From NCBI GenBank assembly GCA_965219935.1, contig CBDCOU010000003.1:1674001-1738000 (forward strand): a stretch of 64,000 bases of DNA, written 5' to 3'. How positions within the stretch are numbered: the stretch's first letter is position 1; each line of letters begins with the position of its first letter. Below, one piece after another: positions 28,276 through 37,605 of this stretch. The translations under genes and the position numbers were made by a program. Origin of the DNA: Bin34 sp965219935 (GTDB lineage Bacteria > Chloroflexota > Anaerolineae > Caldilineales > Caldilineaceae). A model generated the notes under the pieces. The model saw only the letters and a program-made list of their open reading frames with translations. It had not been told where the DNA came from and did not search any database.

Positions 28276-29391
28276 CTATTCCAATTCCTCCAGGGCCGTC
28301 AACACTCGCTCGATCTGATCTTCGCGACCGACGGAAATCCGAATGCAGCCGGACAGCAGCGGCGTGTCGTAATAGCGAACCAGTATGCCCTGTCGGCGCA
28401 AGGCATCCCTGACCTCCAGGGCGGGACGGCCCCGGACCCTGCACAAAACGAAGTTCGCCGCGGATGGCACCGGGTCCAGGAAGGAGATCCGCGCCAACCC
28501 CGCCTGCAACCGCCTTTGCCCCGCCTGTATGCGAGCTACCACCGTCTCCACTTCGGACCAGTGTTCCAATCCGGTCAGTCCGGCCACCAGGGCTGCCTGG
28601 TTCACATTGTAGGGTTGCTTGAATTTCCAGAACTGCTCCATCAGCCACTCCGGAAACACCCCCCAGCCCAGCCGCAGGCCAGCCATGCCGACCGCCTTGC
28701 TAAAGGTGCGCAACACCACCAGGTTGTCATGTTCGGCGACACGCGCGATGCGGGATGGCTCGTCCGCAAACTCGACGTAGGCTTCGTCCAGGACCACCAG
28801 GGCCGGCAGGGCCAGCAACCGTTCGCATTCGTCGTCCGTCAACCAGGTGCCAGTCGGATTGTTGGGCGTGGCCGCATACACAATCTTGACCGGTCCCCCA
28901 TCCCTCGCCCGGCCATCCAGCACCGCCGCCTCAACGGCTTCCACGTCCAGGCTGTAGTCCGGACGGCGCGGCACCTCCACGACCTCCGCTCCGTACAGAT
29001 GGGCGTTGCTGGAATACATGAGGAAGGTGGGGGGCATGTCCAGGATCCTGTCGCCGGGCAACAGGAACATCTGGCTCAGGTTGTTCAACAACTCGTCGGA
29101 ACCGCTGCCGACCGCGATCATGCTTTCCGGCACGCCGTGCAACGCCGTCAATCGCTCCCGCAGGCGGGTCTGAGCCGAATCCGGATAGATGTGGTACCAG
29201 TCGTAGGAGGCCAGGGCCTCAAGGACGGAGCGCGGCGGACCGTAGGGGTTCTCGTTGGCGTCCAGCTTTACCAGATCCTCAACCCGCAGGCCGAGTTCCG
29301 AGCTCAGTGAGTCCAGAGGCTCCACCGGCTTGTAGGCCGACAGGGACTTGATGATGGGATTGAGCAGCGTTGAGGGATCGAACGACGTCAT
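28276..29391 (-). CDS. hisC: Histidinol-phosphate aminotransferase
   Basis: 371 residues, PLP fold-type I; transaminates imidazole-acetol phosphate. Signatures: VKLDANENPYGPP, VGSGSDELLNNLSQMFLLPG, YAATPNNPTGTWL, VVLDEAYVEFA and the Schiff-base Lys in LRTFSKAVGMAGLRLGW. The ATG at 29391 overlaps the hisD stop as ATGA, a sign of translational coupling; upstream codons of the open frame lie antisense-free inside hisD and are rejected. Confidence 0.96.
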   Translation of the reverse strand: MTSFDPSTLLNPIIKSLSAYKPVEPLDSLSSELGLRVEDLVKLDANENPYGPPRSVLEALASYDWYHIYPDSAQTRLRERLTALHGVPESMIAVGSGSDELLNNLSQMFLLPGDRILDMPPTFLMYSSNAHLYGAEVVEVPRRPDYSLDVEAVEAAVLDGRARDGGPVKIVYAATPNNPTGTWLTDDECERLLALPALVVLDEAYVEFADEPSRIARVAEHDNLVVLRTFSKAVGMAGLRLGWGVFPEWLMEQFWKFKQPYNVNQAALVAGLTGLEHWSEVETVVARIQAGQRRLQAGLARISFLDPVPSAANFVLCRVRGRPALEVRDALRRQGILVRYYDTPLLSGCIRISVGREDQIERVLTALEELE

Positions 29392-30719
29392 GACCGAGGT
29401 CTCCGTGCGGTAACTGCCCTGGCATGCGCCTGCAAACCCTCGGTCTCCGCCAGCCGGGCCGCGGCCGGTCCGATGCGTGTGGCCGCGGCTTCGTTCAGGC
29501 CGAACAGGGAGACCACGCGCACAAAATCCAGAACACTGAGTGGGCTGCTGAAACGGGCGGTGCCGTTGGTGGGCATGATATGACTGGGACCGGCTACGTA
29601 GTCCCCAAGGACTTCGGAGCTGTGGTGGCCCATGAACACCCCGCCCGCGTGCTGGACGCGATCCACCCACTGGTCGGGGTGCTCCACCAGCAGGCACAGG
29701 TGCTCGGCGGCGTATCGATTGGCCACGCCGAACCCTTCCTCCAGCGAGTCCACCAGCACAATTCCACTGCCGCGGTCCAGGGATGCCGCAACGATCTCCG
29801 CCCGCGGCAGATCCTCCAGGGCGTGTCCTACGGCAGCCTGAACCGCTTCGGCCAAGGGAGTGCTGGGCGTCACCAAAATGGCACTGGCCAACACGTCGTG
29901 TTCCGCCTGGGCCAGCAGATCCGCGGCCACCACGTCGGGGTCCGCGGTTTCGTCCGCCACAATCATGGTTTCCGTGGGGCCATAGAGGCCGTCAAGTCCG
30001 ACCTGCCCATACACCTGCCGCTTCGCTTCGGTGGTCATCAGACCTCCGGGTCCGGCAATTTTGTCCACGGCCGGCACGGTTTCCGTACCGTAGGCCAAGG
30101 CGGCAATGGCCTGGGCGCCCCCGCTGACGTACAGCCGCGGTACCCCGGCCAACCAGGCCGCGGCCAACAGGATGGGCTCGGGTTCCCCAACGGGTTGTGC
30201 CGGAGGCGTGATGAGGGAAATCTCGGGCACCCCGGCCACCTGCGCCGGTATGGCACTCATCAACAGCGTACTCGGCAACGGAGCACTGCCTCCGGGCACG
30301 TAAATTCCCACCCTTTCAATGGGCCGCACAATCTGCCCCAGAGTACCGTCTGCCGATTCGTGCACCCAGTCGGCCACCGGCTGCCGTTCGTGGAAGGCGC
30401 GAATGCGGTCGGCCGCCAGCTGCATGGCTGCGGCCGTTTCGTCGTCCAGGGTCATCCAAGCGGCTTCCAACCGATCTTGTTCCAGACACAGGCTCGCAGG
30501 AACGACTCCGTCGAGGTGGCTTCCGAATTCGTACAGCGCGGCATCGCCCCGGGTGCGTACGTCGTCGATGATGGCCGCCACCGCCTGTTCCACCCCCAGG
30601 GTGCGGCCGAACACCCGTTTCCAGGTCGCCACCCAGCTGTCGGGGACCTGCGCATCCGCCAGGGCCTTGCGCTCAAGAATGGAGTCGGCGGCTTCGGCTG
30701 CGGAAAAGATGCGGATCAT
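29388..30719 (-). CDS. hisD: Histidinol dehydrogenase
   Basis: 443 residues, last two steps of histidine synthesis, Zn and NAD dependent. Signatures: IERVGIYVPGGSAPLPSTLL, GVPRLYVSGGAQAIAALAYG, VDKIAGPGGLMTTEAKRQVY, then VGHHSSEV-type AGGVFMGHHSSEVLGDYVAG and PSHIMPTNGTARFSSPLSV. The first ATG consistent with family length is 30719. Other his genes (A, F, G, H, I) are not in the window. Confidence 0.96.
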   Translation of the reverse strand: MIRIFSAAEAADSILERKALADAQVPDSWVATWKRVFGRTLGVEQAVAAIIDDVRTRGDAALYEFGSHLDGVVPASLCLEQDRLEAAWMTLDDETAAAMQLAADRIRAFHERQPVADWVHESADGTLGQIVRPIERVGIYVPGGSAPLPSTLLMSAIPAQVAGVPEISLITPPAQPVGEPEPILLAAAWLAGVPRLYVSGGAQAIAALAYGTETVPAVDKIAGPGGLMTTEAKRQVYGQVGLDGLYGPTETMIVADETADPDVVAADLLAQAEHDVLASAILVTPSTPLAEAVQAAVGHALEDLPRAEIVAASLDRGSGIVLVDSLEEGFGVANRYAAEHLCLLVEHPDQWVDRVQHAGGVFMGHHSSEVLGDYVAGPSHIMPTNGTARFSSPLSVLDFVRVVSLFGLNEAAATRIGPAAARLAETEGLQAHARAVTARRPRS

Positions 30720-30794
30720 GTCAAATTGGATGAGAGGTTTGGCGGCTTGGCAAGGGCAGGACCGATGCCGCTTCCGGATCCAACCGGATCCCAA

Positions 30795-31271
30795 TCAAGT
30801 CCCGCTAGGGTAAAACACCACGCGGTGATTCTTCAGAACCCCATCGACATAGACAAAGGTACCCGAGAAGAACCGGTCCTGTGCCAGCCACGGCAAAAAG
30901 ATCCGGTCGCCCTCCCACAGATTGAGATCCAGCAGTCTTGCATCCTCGATCCAGTGGAGCTCCCCTTCCGGGGAGTCGATGAGGCTGCCCGAGAAGCGCT
31001 CGGCCGAGAATACGAACACGTACCAGTCGTTCTCGCCGTCGAAGCCCGGAAACGTGAGCATGCCGTGTAGGCGGGGCGTCTCCACCTCCAGACCGCTTTC
31101 TTCCCTGACCTCCCGGATGGCGCAGGCCTCCGGGGATTCGCCGGGCTCGAACTTGCCGCCCAGACCATTCCACTTGCCTTCATGGAAGTCGTTGGCCTTG
31201 CGGTTCCGGAACAGCATCAGCGTCTTGCCATCCCGCTTCAGGTAGCACAGGGTGCCAAGAATGGTTGCCAC
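30795..31271 (-). CDS. NUDIX hydrolase (MutT/8-oxo-dGTPase-like)
   Basis: 158 residues. The NUDIX box is complete: GGKFEPGESPEACAIREVRE, then ESGLEV, matching G-x5-E-x7-R-E-U-x-E-E-x-G-U. TLCYLKRDGKTLMLFRNRKA before it and WYVFVFSAERFSG after it are typical of 8-oxo-(d)GTP diphosphatases. The likely start is GTG at 31271 (VATILGTLCYLK); no nearer ATG gives a complete first strand. It sits 19 bp after the E1-beta stop and 75 bp before hisD. Confidence 0.85.
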   Translation of the reverse strand: MATILGTLCYLKRDGKTLMLFRNRKANDFHEGKWNGLGGKFEPGESPEACAIREVREESGLEVETPRLHGMLTFPGFDGENDWYVFVFSAERFSGSLIDSPEGELHWIEDARLLDLNLWEGDRIFLPWLAQDRFFSGTFVYVDGVLKNHRVVFYPSGT

Positions 31272-31290
31272 GTGCGTTGCCGGTCGGTTC

Positions 31291-32295
31291 CTACCAGGCG
31301 TCCAAGTCTCGCGCGGCCGCCGCGATCCGGTCGGCATCGGGCCGGTAGGCCTGCTCCAGGGGCGGACTGAAGGGCACAGGCGTGTCCAAACCGCCCAGAC
31401 GCCTGACGGGGGCGTCCAGATATTCGAAACACTCCTCCGCAATGAGCGCCGCCACTTCGGCGCCGCATCCCATCATACGGTTGGCGGCATGCACAATGAG
31501 CGCCTTGCCGGTGGCCTTGACGGACTCCAGGATTTGGTCCGTATCCAGCGGCTTTACCGTGCGCAGATCCAGAACCGCGGCCTCAATGCCTTCCCCGGCC
31601 AACTCCTCGGCTGCCGCCAGCGCCGATTGCAGCATCGCCCCGTAGGTGATGATGGTCAGGTCGGCACCCGGTCGCGCCTGTCGGGCCTTGCCGATGGGCA
31701 CCAGATGCTCGCCGGGGGGCACTGGACCGCGCAGGGAGCGGTACAGGGTCTTGCTTTCAAAGAAGATGACCGGATTGTTGTCGCGGATCGCGGAGGTCAG
31801 CAGGCCCTTGACATCGGCCGGCGTCCCGGGGCAGATGACCTTCAGTCCGGGCACGTGGGCGAACCACGCCTCCGGGTTCTGGCTGTGGAACGGCCCGGAA
31901 CTGGTGCCCCCGTCCGCCGGAGCCCGTATGGTCCAGGGCACCGCTCCCTGCCAGATGTAGTGGGTGGAGGCCGCGTACTGGACAATGGCGTCGAAGGCCG
32001 TCGAGATGAAATCGGCAAATTGCATCTCGATCACCGGCCGCAGGCCGGCCAAGGCCATGCCCGTCGCCATGCCGGTGAAGCCCAGTTCGGCCATGGGGGT
32101 GTTGATCACCCGGTGTTCCCCGTACTTCTGCCACAACCCCTTGGTGGCCTTGAAGGCTCCCCCGAATTCGCCGCCGATGTCCTCGCCCAGGACCAGCACG
32201 TCCGGGTCCCTGGCCATTTCCTGATCCAGCGCTTCGGCCAACGCTTCCAGGTAAGTGATCCGCCGGCTGTTGCCGGCCTGGCTGTCAGTCGGCAT
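31291..32295 (-). CDS. 2-oxoacid dehydrogenase E1 component, beta subunit
   Basis: 334 residues. With the alpha subunit it forms the thiamine-diphosphate E1 of a pyruvate, acetoin or branched-chain 2-oxoacid dehydrogenase. Signatures: DPDVLVLGEDIGGEFGGAFK, RVINTPMAELGFTGMATGMA, GLRPVIEMQFADFISTAFDA and, at the C-terminus, FECFEYLDAPVRRLGGLDTPVP (transketolase C domain). It overlaps the alpha gene by 11 bp. No E2 or E3 gene is adjacent, so the substrate class is open. Confidence 0.92.
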   Translation of the reverse strand: MPTDSQAGNSRRITYLEALAEALDQEMARDPDVLVLGEDIGGEFGGAFKATKGLWQKYGEHRVINTPMAELGFTGMATGMALAGLRPVIEMQFADFISTAFDAIVQYAASTHYIWQGAVPWTIRAPADGGTSSGPFHSQNPEAWFAHVPGLKVICPGTPADVKGLLTSAIRDNNPVIFFESKTLYRSLRGPVPPGEHLVPIGKARQARPGADLTIITYGAMLQSALAAAEELAGEGIEAAVLDLRTVKPLDTDQILESVKATGKALIVHAANRMMGCGAEVAALIAEECFEYLDAPVRRLGGLDTPVPFSPPLEQAYRPDADRIAAAARDLDAW

Positions 32296-33253
32296 AGACG
32301 CCTGCCTCGACGGTATCCGGATCCGGGAAGGGACTGGCCTCGGCCGCGGCGAAGGCCTGATCGATCAGTTCCGTCTCGGTGCGCTCCAACTCCTGCAACA
32401 CATCCGTGCCGACCCCATCGTTGTCCTGCAGCCACCGTCGGAACCGGACCACCGGATCCCTGGCCTCCCAATGGGCCAGGAGTTCGTCCGGAACGTATTC
32501 GGCCCCGTCATGGATGGCATGGCCCAGCATGCGCATGGTGCGCGCTTCGACCAGGGCCGGCCCTTTGCCGGCACGGGCCCGCGCCAGGGCCGCGGACACG
32601 GCTTCGAACACCTCCAGAACATCGTTGCCGTCGACCACCTGGCTGGGCATGTCGTAGGCGCGGGCCTTGAGATGCAGTTCGGAGACGGCCGTGTGCTCCG
32701 CGACCGGTGTGGAATAGGCGTACTGGTTGTTCTCAAGCACCACCACCAATGGCGCCTGGTAAAGAACCGCCATGTTCAGGGTTTCGTGAAAGACCCCGGC
32801 CGTTGACCCTCCGTCGCCGCAGACCGTGAGGGCGGCTTGCGGCTGCCGTCGGTAGCGGAAACTCATGGCCGTACCCAGCGCCACCGGCAGGGATTGGGGA
32901 ATGTGGCTGATGAACCCAATCAAATTGTGCGAAAGGTCCCCGTTGCCGTGCAGGTTGGCGTCGCGGCCCCGGGTCGTGCCGTTGGCCCGGCCAAGGTAGT
33001 TGGAATACAGCTGGTCCGGCGGCAGGCCGCGCAGCATGAACATGCCGACATTACGGTGCATGGGGGCCGCAAAATCCTCGGGCTGGAGCCCCCAACCGGC
33101 ACCGATGCTGACGGCCTCGTGGCCGCGGGCGCTGAAGCAGGTGCCCAAGCCGCGTCCCTGCTTGAACATGGAGACCATCACCTCGTCAAAGCGGCGGGTG
33201 CGATACATCCAGCGGTAGATGTCGAGGCGCTCGTCGGCGGAAAGGCTGGTCAT
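32285..33253 (-). CDS. 2-oxoacid dehydrogenase E1 component, alpha subunit
   Basis: 322 residues. The thiamine-diphosphate motif GDGGSTAGVFHETLNMAVLY followed by VVVLENNQYAYSTPV (GDG ... NN) is intact. SARGHEAVSIGAGWGLQPED and MFMLRGLPPDQLYSNYLGRA match the acetoin/pyruvate group. MTSLSADE at 33253 overlaps the stop of the cytidylate-kinase gene as ATGA; upstream codons are inside that gene. Confidence 0.92.
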   Translation of the reverse strand: MTSLSADERLDIYRWMYRTRRFDEVMVSMFKQGRGLGTCFSARGHEAVSIGAGWGLQPEDFAAPMHRNVGMFMLRGLPPDQLYSNYLGRANGTTRGRDANLHGNGDLSHNLIGFISHIPQSLPVALGTAMSFRYRRQPQAALTVCGDGGSTAGVFHETLNMAVLYQAPLVVVLENNQYAYSTPVAEHTAVSELHLKARAYDMPSQVVDGNDVLEVFEAVSAALARARAGKGPALVEARTMRMLGHAIHDGAEYVPDELLAHWEARDPVVRFRRWLQDNDGVGTDVLQELERTETELIDQAFAAAEASPFPDPDTVEAGVYAD

Positions 33254-33987
33254 GGGCCGGAAACATCCTGGCAGAAGAGTGGCTGACAAGCAGCCTCCAG
33301 TTGGGCCACCACTTCGTCCACTCCGACGCGGGTGGTATCGACAAGCACCGCATCGGGTGCCTTGGTTGCCGGCGAATTGGAACGGCTGCTATCCAGGCGA
33401 TCCCGCTCCACGAGATCCCGACGAACCTGGTCCAGCGGCACCTCAAGCCCCCGGGCTTGCAGATCCAGCCACCTTCGGCGGGCCCTGACATCGGGGTTGG
33501 CATCAAGGTAGAACTTCACGCGCGCCTCCGGAAACACGGTTGTGCCGATGTCCCTGCCCACCACAACCGCGCCGGACTGCTCGGCCAGGCGCCGCCCCAT
33601 ACTGCGCATGGTCCGGGTCAGGGACTTTCTCACTGGATCCAGGCCCGACAGGAAGGGCAGCAGTTGGTCCACCGCTTCCCGGCGCAGCGCGGCGGTGACA
33701 TCGCATCCCGCCAGCAACACCTGCGTTTCGGTTTCGCCACTTCCATCGGACGATAGGATGTTTCGGATGTCAAGGTCTCGCTCCGTTTGCACCAACACGG
33801 CCTCCAGGAGATCGTCGCCGTAGGGCGGGCGGCCGTGGGGCAGGACCAGATGGCAGGCCACCCGGAACAGGATTCCGGTGTCGAAAAACGTCCAACCCAG
33901 CTGCAGGGCCAGCAGGGCGCCAACCGTGGACTTGCCGGCACCGGCCACGCCGTCGATGGCTATCAAACGGGTCCTGATGGCTTGCAC
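33250..33987 (-). CDS. cmk: Cytidylate kinase-like NMP kinase
   Basis: 245 residues from a GTG at 33987. P-loop IAIDGVAGAGKSTVGALLAL, then LGWTFFDTGILFRVACHLVL, SGAVVVGRDIGTTVFPEARV and KFYLDANPDVRARRRWLDLQ: the CMP-kinase layout with the conserved GRDIGT loop. It makes CDP from CMP. Some positions differ from E. coli Cmk (FDTGILFR for LDSGAIYR), so a related dCMP/AMP kinase cannot be excluded. No good ribosome-binding site; the start is uncertain by a few codons. First gene of the block. Confidence 0.85.
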   Translation of the reverse strand: MQAIRTRLIAIDGVAGAGKSTVGALLALQLGWTFFDTGILFRVACHLVLPHGRPPYGDDLLEAVLVQTERDLDIRNILSSDGSGETETQVLLAGCDVTAALRREAVDQLLPFLSGLDPVRKSLTRTMRSMGRRLAEQSGAVVVGRDIGTTVFPEARVKFYLDANPDVRARRRWLDLQARGLEVPLDQVRRDLVERDRLDSSRSNSPATKAPDAVLVDTTRVGVDEVVAQLEAACQPLFCQDVSGP

Positions 33988-34131
33988 GGAGAGTAGTTGG
34001 AAACCTGGGTTGGCTCGCCAGCGGGTTGGGACGCGTCCGGTCGTCCAAGTGCGGGCAGTGCCGGCATTATGAGTGACGCCACCATGGCACGCCGTCAAAC
34101 CCACGTTTGTCCACGCCCAAGACGCGATTAA

Positions 34132-34320
34132 TACTACAGCGGCAGTTCGTACAACCGATGGAATGATCGTCCGCAGAAGCAGTACATCACCCGTAACGGG
34201 TGGCGGAGATGCCGGTGCAGCCGGACCAGGCCCCGCCACACTTTCAATGGGCCCCGTCGGGATAGTCCGCCACAAAAGGCATGAACCGGACGGTTGAACC
34301 TGCCTCCACCGAAACCGGCC
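34132..34320 (-). pseudogene. Probable IS701-type transposase 3' end and terminal repeat
   Basis: TTAA (34128-34131) is followed by TACTACAGCGGCAGTTCGTA, sharing the first eight bases and a GCA-GTT core with the IS701-type ends at 16576. On the minus strand a frame ends RLHRHLRHPLRVMYCFCGRS ... YELPL with TAG at 34136-34134, the same stop-in-repeat layout. The coding similarity is weak, so the call rests mainly on the end sequence. Confidence 0.45.
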
Positions 34321-34556
34321 CAGGTGAACCATCTGCCGAAGCTACCTGGTGCGGTCAGAATGGCAACATCCCCTCCAGCACCAACCGCTCGGAAGGCAGG
34401 TTCGGACAGTTTCCACCGCGGGTGTGCCTGCCCCGGGGCTGAAGACGAAGCGAGGTCCACAAAATCCCGAATCCGATGGCGGGGAAGGGGTCGGAAAGGC
34501 CGCGTCCGACCGGGTAGAATGGGGCCGTGCCCAGCAGCCTGAATTGGGAGGCAGCA

Positions 34557-35801
34557 ATGGATGCGGCTGGAATTGCGGAACGGACACGGCCACCGGCAAC
34601 GGTGCCAGCCAACGGACGCGCGCCGGAGCCAAACCCCGCCGCCGATCCCGCCATGACGCGCGCGGCCCGGGAGGAACGAGCTGTGCAGCGCCGGGCGGCC
34701 CCCGAGGCGTGGCGGCGGGACATCGAGGCCCTTTACCATTACGATGCGGATTTTCCCTACGACCCCGGCCATGAATACGAAGAATTCTGGACAACCGACC
34801 CCAACTACGGGATCGAGGAGGGCATCCACCACTGCCACTTCGACGCGGACGGTGTAGAAGTCATGGCCGACCTCAGGGCGCACGACATCCAGCGCAATGC
34901 AGGCTACACGGTCTTCGACAAGATGGGCGACTGCGTGGAGCTCGAGACGGGGGTTCACTATATGGCACTCGACGGCGTGGTGCGCCGGGTCTTCCCCGAC
35001 CTGATGGTGCTTCCACAGGTGGGAATGCTGGGTATGGAAACCGGTCCGGACCGCGCCCTCCGGCTCGACCGGGGAGAGCCCCCTCCCCTGCTGGTGCTGG
35101 AGATCCTGTCGTACGGCGGTGCGCAGCGGGATCTGGACGGAAAGTTGCGGCTGTACGAACGTCTGGGGGTCCGAGAGTATCTGGTGTACGACCTTGGGGG
35201 CAAGCGTCGGAGAGGGGCGCCAAGGGAACTGCTGCTATACCGACTGGAAGGCGGGGCCTACCGTAGGATTGATCCCGAGCCGCAGGAGTCCGCCTCGGCC
35301 CCGGAGGTGCACTGGAGCGACGTGTTCGATGCACATGTCCGCATGATGCCGGACCCGCAGGAGGAACGCAGCGAGCTGCCGGAGACAACGGGCCCGCCGC
35401 CCCGCTTCCAGTGGCGGGACACCCGGCAGGGCCGCTGGCGAGACCGCCAAACCGACATGGAAGTCGAGCGCGCAGCCGAACGGGACCGGATCATGCAGGA
35501 ACGGGATCGGGCCGCGCAGGAACGGGATCGGGCCGCGCAGGAACGGGATCGGGCCGCGCAGGAACGGGATCGGGCCGCGCAGGAACGGGATCAGGCCGTA
35601 CAGGAACGGACGGACATGGCGATTGCCACGATGCGCAGTTTGCTGTCCCGCGAGATGAACGCGGCGGACTTGGACCGGGTCGAGTCAGCCTGGCGCCAAG
35701 ATGCCCCGCCCACGGATGCAGTCGACCGCATCCTGAAAGTGCAGCAGGCACCGAACGCGTGGCGGCCCCTTTTGCTCCCGGGCGAGAACACCGGCAAGTA
35801 A
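34557..35801 (+). CDS. Uma2-family PD-(D/E)XK nuclease-like protein with coiled-coil heptad repeats
   Basis: 414 residues. After a low-complexity N-terminus, residues 150-235 carry the Uma2 core: VRRVFPDLMVLPQ (Asp), PPLLVLEILSYGGAQRDLDG (Glu) and KLRLYERLGVREYLVYDLGG. Residues 300-365 form a basic/acidic coiled coil of exact QERDRAA heptads. Uma2 proteins are abundant in cyanobacteria and Chloroflexota, and their function is unsettled. A good ribosome-binding site (GGGAGG, 34546-34551) lies 5 bp before the ATG at 34557, so the upstream GTG is rejected. The gene lies between two IS701-type relics that point outward, like the lipoprotein cargo at 17.4 kb. Confidence 0.8.
   Translation: MDAAGIAERTRPPATVPANGRAPEPNPAADPAMTRAAREERAVQRRAAPEAWRRDIEALYHYDADFPYDPGHEYEEFWTTDPNYGIEEGIHHCHFDADGVEVMADLRAHDIQRNAGYTVFDKMGDCVELETGVHYMALDGVVRRVFPDLMVLPQVGMLGMETGPDRALRLDRGEPPPLLVLEILSYGGAQRDLDGKLRLYERLGVREYLVYDLGGKRRRGAPRELLLYRLEGGAYRRIDPEPQESASAPEVHWSDVFDAHVRMMPDPQEERSELPETTGPPPRFQWRDTRQGRWRDRQTDMEVERAAERDRIMQERDRAAQERDRAAQERDRAAQERDRAAQERDQAVQERTDMAIATMRSLLSREMNAADLDRVESAWRQDAPPTDAVDRILKVQQAPNAWRPLLLPGENTGK
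35496..35600 (+). repeat. Five tandem 21-bp repeats encoding QERDRAA heptads
   Basis: Unit CAGGAACGGGATCGGGCCGC plus G starts at 35496, 35517, 35538, 35559 and 35580; the first four are identical and the fifth has three changes. A 13-bp partial sixth follows. Each unit is one coiled-coil heptad, so unit gain or loss changes coil length by one heptad. Confidence 0.95.
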
Positions 35802-36119
35802 CCCAACCACAAACCACCGCCCTGCGACACCAGTCCCCATGAGTCGTGTGGCTTCATCCGATGGATGAACCCGGCACGGTAGGCGAAACAAGATTTCGCC
35901 CTTATTGGACTGGGTTGTTCGCCGTCAGGTTCGGGCCATGACCCAACCGCGCCTCGCCTGCCGTACCCGGTTGGTTTGGTAGCCATCCATAAGATGGAGC
36001 CGTAGCCTCACCGGTTCCCGATGCCGCCGTTCCTCGGCCTAGCCTTCCGCCCGACCTTCCTTTCTGAAGTCCTGCAGTTCCTGAATGTGCCGGTCTCGTT
36101 CGGCGGTCCCAACCGGCAG
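35802..36119. other. Intergenic DNA, probably decayed
   Basis: About 320 bp between the Uma2 gene and the IS701 fragment. A short frame leads into the transposase fragment (from 36021) but has no family resemblance itself. Nothing else recognised. Confidence 0.35.
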
Positions 36120-36590
36120 GCATCCCACCCCAGGAAGCGCGGTGGGATGACCCACAACGAGTCGCTGTGGGGGATTGCTGGCCCCCCGGAGGTGGTGCAC
36201 ACGGTCCACGGGGCTCAGGAGTGGCAGCGACTCAGCACCGGTGCCGGCAGCAAGGGCGAACGGTGGTCCGACTGGCAGTGCCGGGTGCAGGCCGAACCAG
36301 AGCACACGGACTGGGGACGCTACCTGTCCTTCCGGAGGTCTCCGGCGGATCCGGATAACCGCAGATGTGGCCTTCGCGCCGCAGGGTTGCGGACCTGGAG
36401 ACGCTGATGGCCACGGCCTGTCGCCGCTGGGCCATCGAGCACGCCTTCAAGGCGGCCAAGCAGGATACGGGACTGGACACCTCCGGGGTATGCAGCACCG
36501 TTGGCCGGTACCGGTACGTAACGCTGGCACTGTGGGCCTTGGCGCTCCTGGCCGTGGTACGGGCGGTGGATCCGACACGCCCCCCAATTT
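36120..36590 (+). pseudogene. IS701-family transposase, central/C-terminal fragment with frameshift
   Basis: Frame 1 reads THNESLWGIAGPPEVVHTV, QEWQRLSTGAGSKGERWSDW and DWGRYLSFRRSPADPDN; after a shift near 36365-36400, frame 2 reads LETLMATACRRWAIEHAFKA, AKQDTGLDTSGV and YRYVTLALWALALLAVVRAV. This is the diagnostic IS701 pattern (WQRLS-GaGSKG-R, GRRWxIEExFxAAK-x-GLD, RxxTLAxxAxAxLAVVRA). The N-terminal DDE half and the final ~60 residues are missing; secF ends only 15 bp downstream. It points to the right, opposite to the relic at 34.1 kb. Confidence 0.8.
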
Positions 36591-36604
36591 GTGCCAAGTC
36601 GAAC

Positions 36605-37573
36605 TTAGGCAGCAGGTACCGGTACTGGTTTGGTCACGTCCGCCTTGACCAGGAAACGGCGTTCTTCCCAGGCGACCAGAATAGGGGTTGCGTTGCAAAG
36701 CGAACTGTAGGTTCCGGACACCAGGCCGACGATCAACGTGGCCATGAACTGTTGCAGCGTGGCTCCGCCCAGGACCAGAATGGCCATCAGCACCAACAGC
36801 GCGGTCACCTGCGTCGCGAGCGAACGCTGCAGGGTTTCCACCAGGCTGCGGTTGGCGATGCGGGCAAAGGGTTCCCCCTGGTAGCGCCGCTGGTTCTCGC
36901 GGATCCGGTCGAACACGACAATGGTGTCGTTGACACTGAAGCCGATCACGGTAAGCACGGCCGTCAGGAAGAGGGCATCCACCTCCCAGGCCGCCACCAG
37001 GCTCATGATGGAGATGAAGGACAGTGTCACCAGGACATCGTGTACGAGTGCGAACACGGCGCAGGCACCGTAACGGGTGGCGTGGTTGAGGTGGCGGAAC
37101 GCGGCCGTGATGTAAATCAGAATGCCGACCACCGCCACCAGGATGGCCAGGCCGGCCGCCCGGCTCACCTCGGAGCCGATCGCCGGCCCGATGTTGCGGT
37201 AGAACTGTTCGTCGAATGGCCCAATCTCGGCCTCGATCTCGCCTTCCAGCCGCTCCTTGGCCTGATTGCCAATCGCCTTCAGCTTCAACTGCACGGTCCG
37301 GTCGTCCTGCACCTGGAAAGCGGTCGTGTCCGCCAAACCGGCCCGCAGCAGGATGGCCCGCACCGCTTCCGGGCTGGCCGGTTCGACGAACCGGATCTCC
37401 CACTGCACGCCGCCCGTGTAGTCGATGCTCAGGGGCAGCAACGAATTGCCCGTGACGCCGCGCCAGGCCATGAGCAGGATGCCGGGCAGAATCAACACGA
37501 GCGACAGGAGGAACCACAGGTTGCGCCGCTCCACGATGGCGGCATTCCCCATGCGACTGGTCAGCAGGGCCAT
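36605..37573 (-). CDS. secF: Protein translocase subunit SecF
   Basis: 322 residues, inner membrane, partner of SecD in proton-driven late steps of export. Six predicted helices. Signatures: LSIDYTGGVQWEIRF after the first helix, AVFALVHDVLVTLSFISIM and VLTVIGFSVNDTIVVFDRIR followed by ENQRRY. MALLTSRM at 37573 is chosen; the longer frame overlaps secD. It starts 32 bp after secD. The stop lies 15 bp from an IS701 fragment, so that insertion nearly reached the gene. Confidence 0.96.
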   Translation of the reverse strand: MALLTSRMGNAAIVERRNLWFLLSLVLILPGILLMAWRGVTGNSLLPLSIDYTGGVQWEIRFVEPASPEAVRAILLRAGLADTTAFQVQDDRTVQLKLKAIGNQAKERLEGEIEAEIGPFDEQFYRNIGPAIGSEVSRAAGLAILVAVVGILIYITAAFRHLNHATRYGACAVFALVHDVLVTLSFISIMSLVAAWEVDALFLTAVLTVIGFSVNDTIVVFDRIRENQRRYQGEPFARIANRSLVETLQRSLATQVTALLVLMAILVLGGATLQQFMATLIVGLVSGTYSSLCNATPILVAWEERRFLVKADVTKPVPVPAA

Positions 37574-37605
37574 GAACCGATGCTCCCGGAATGCAGACGC
37601 TGAGG

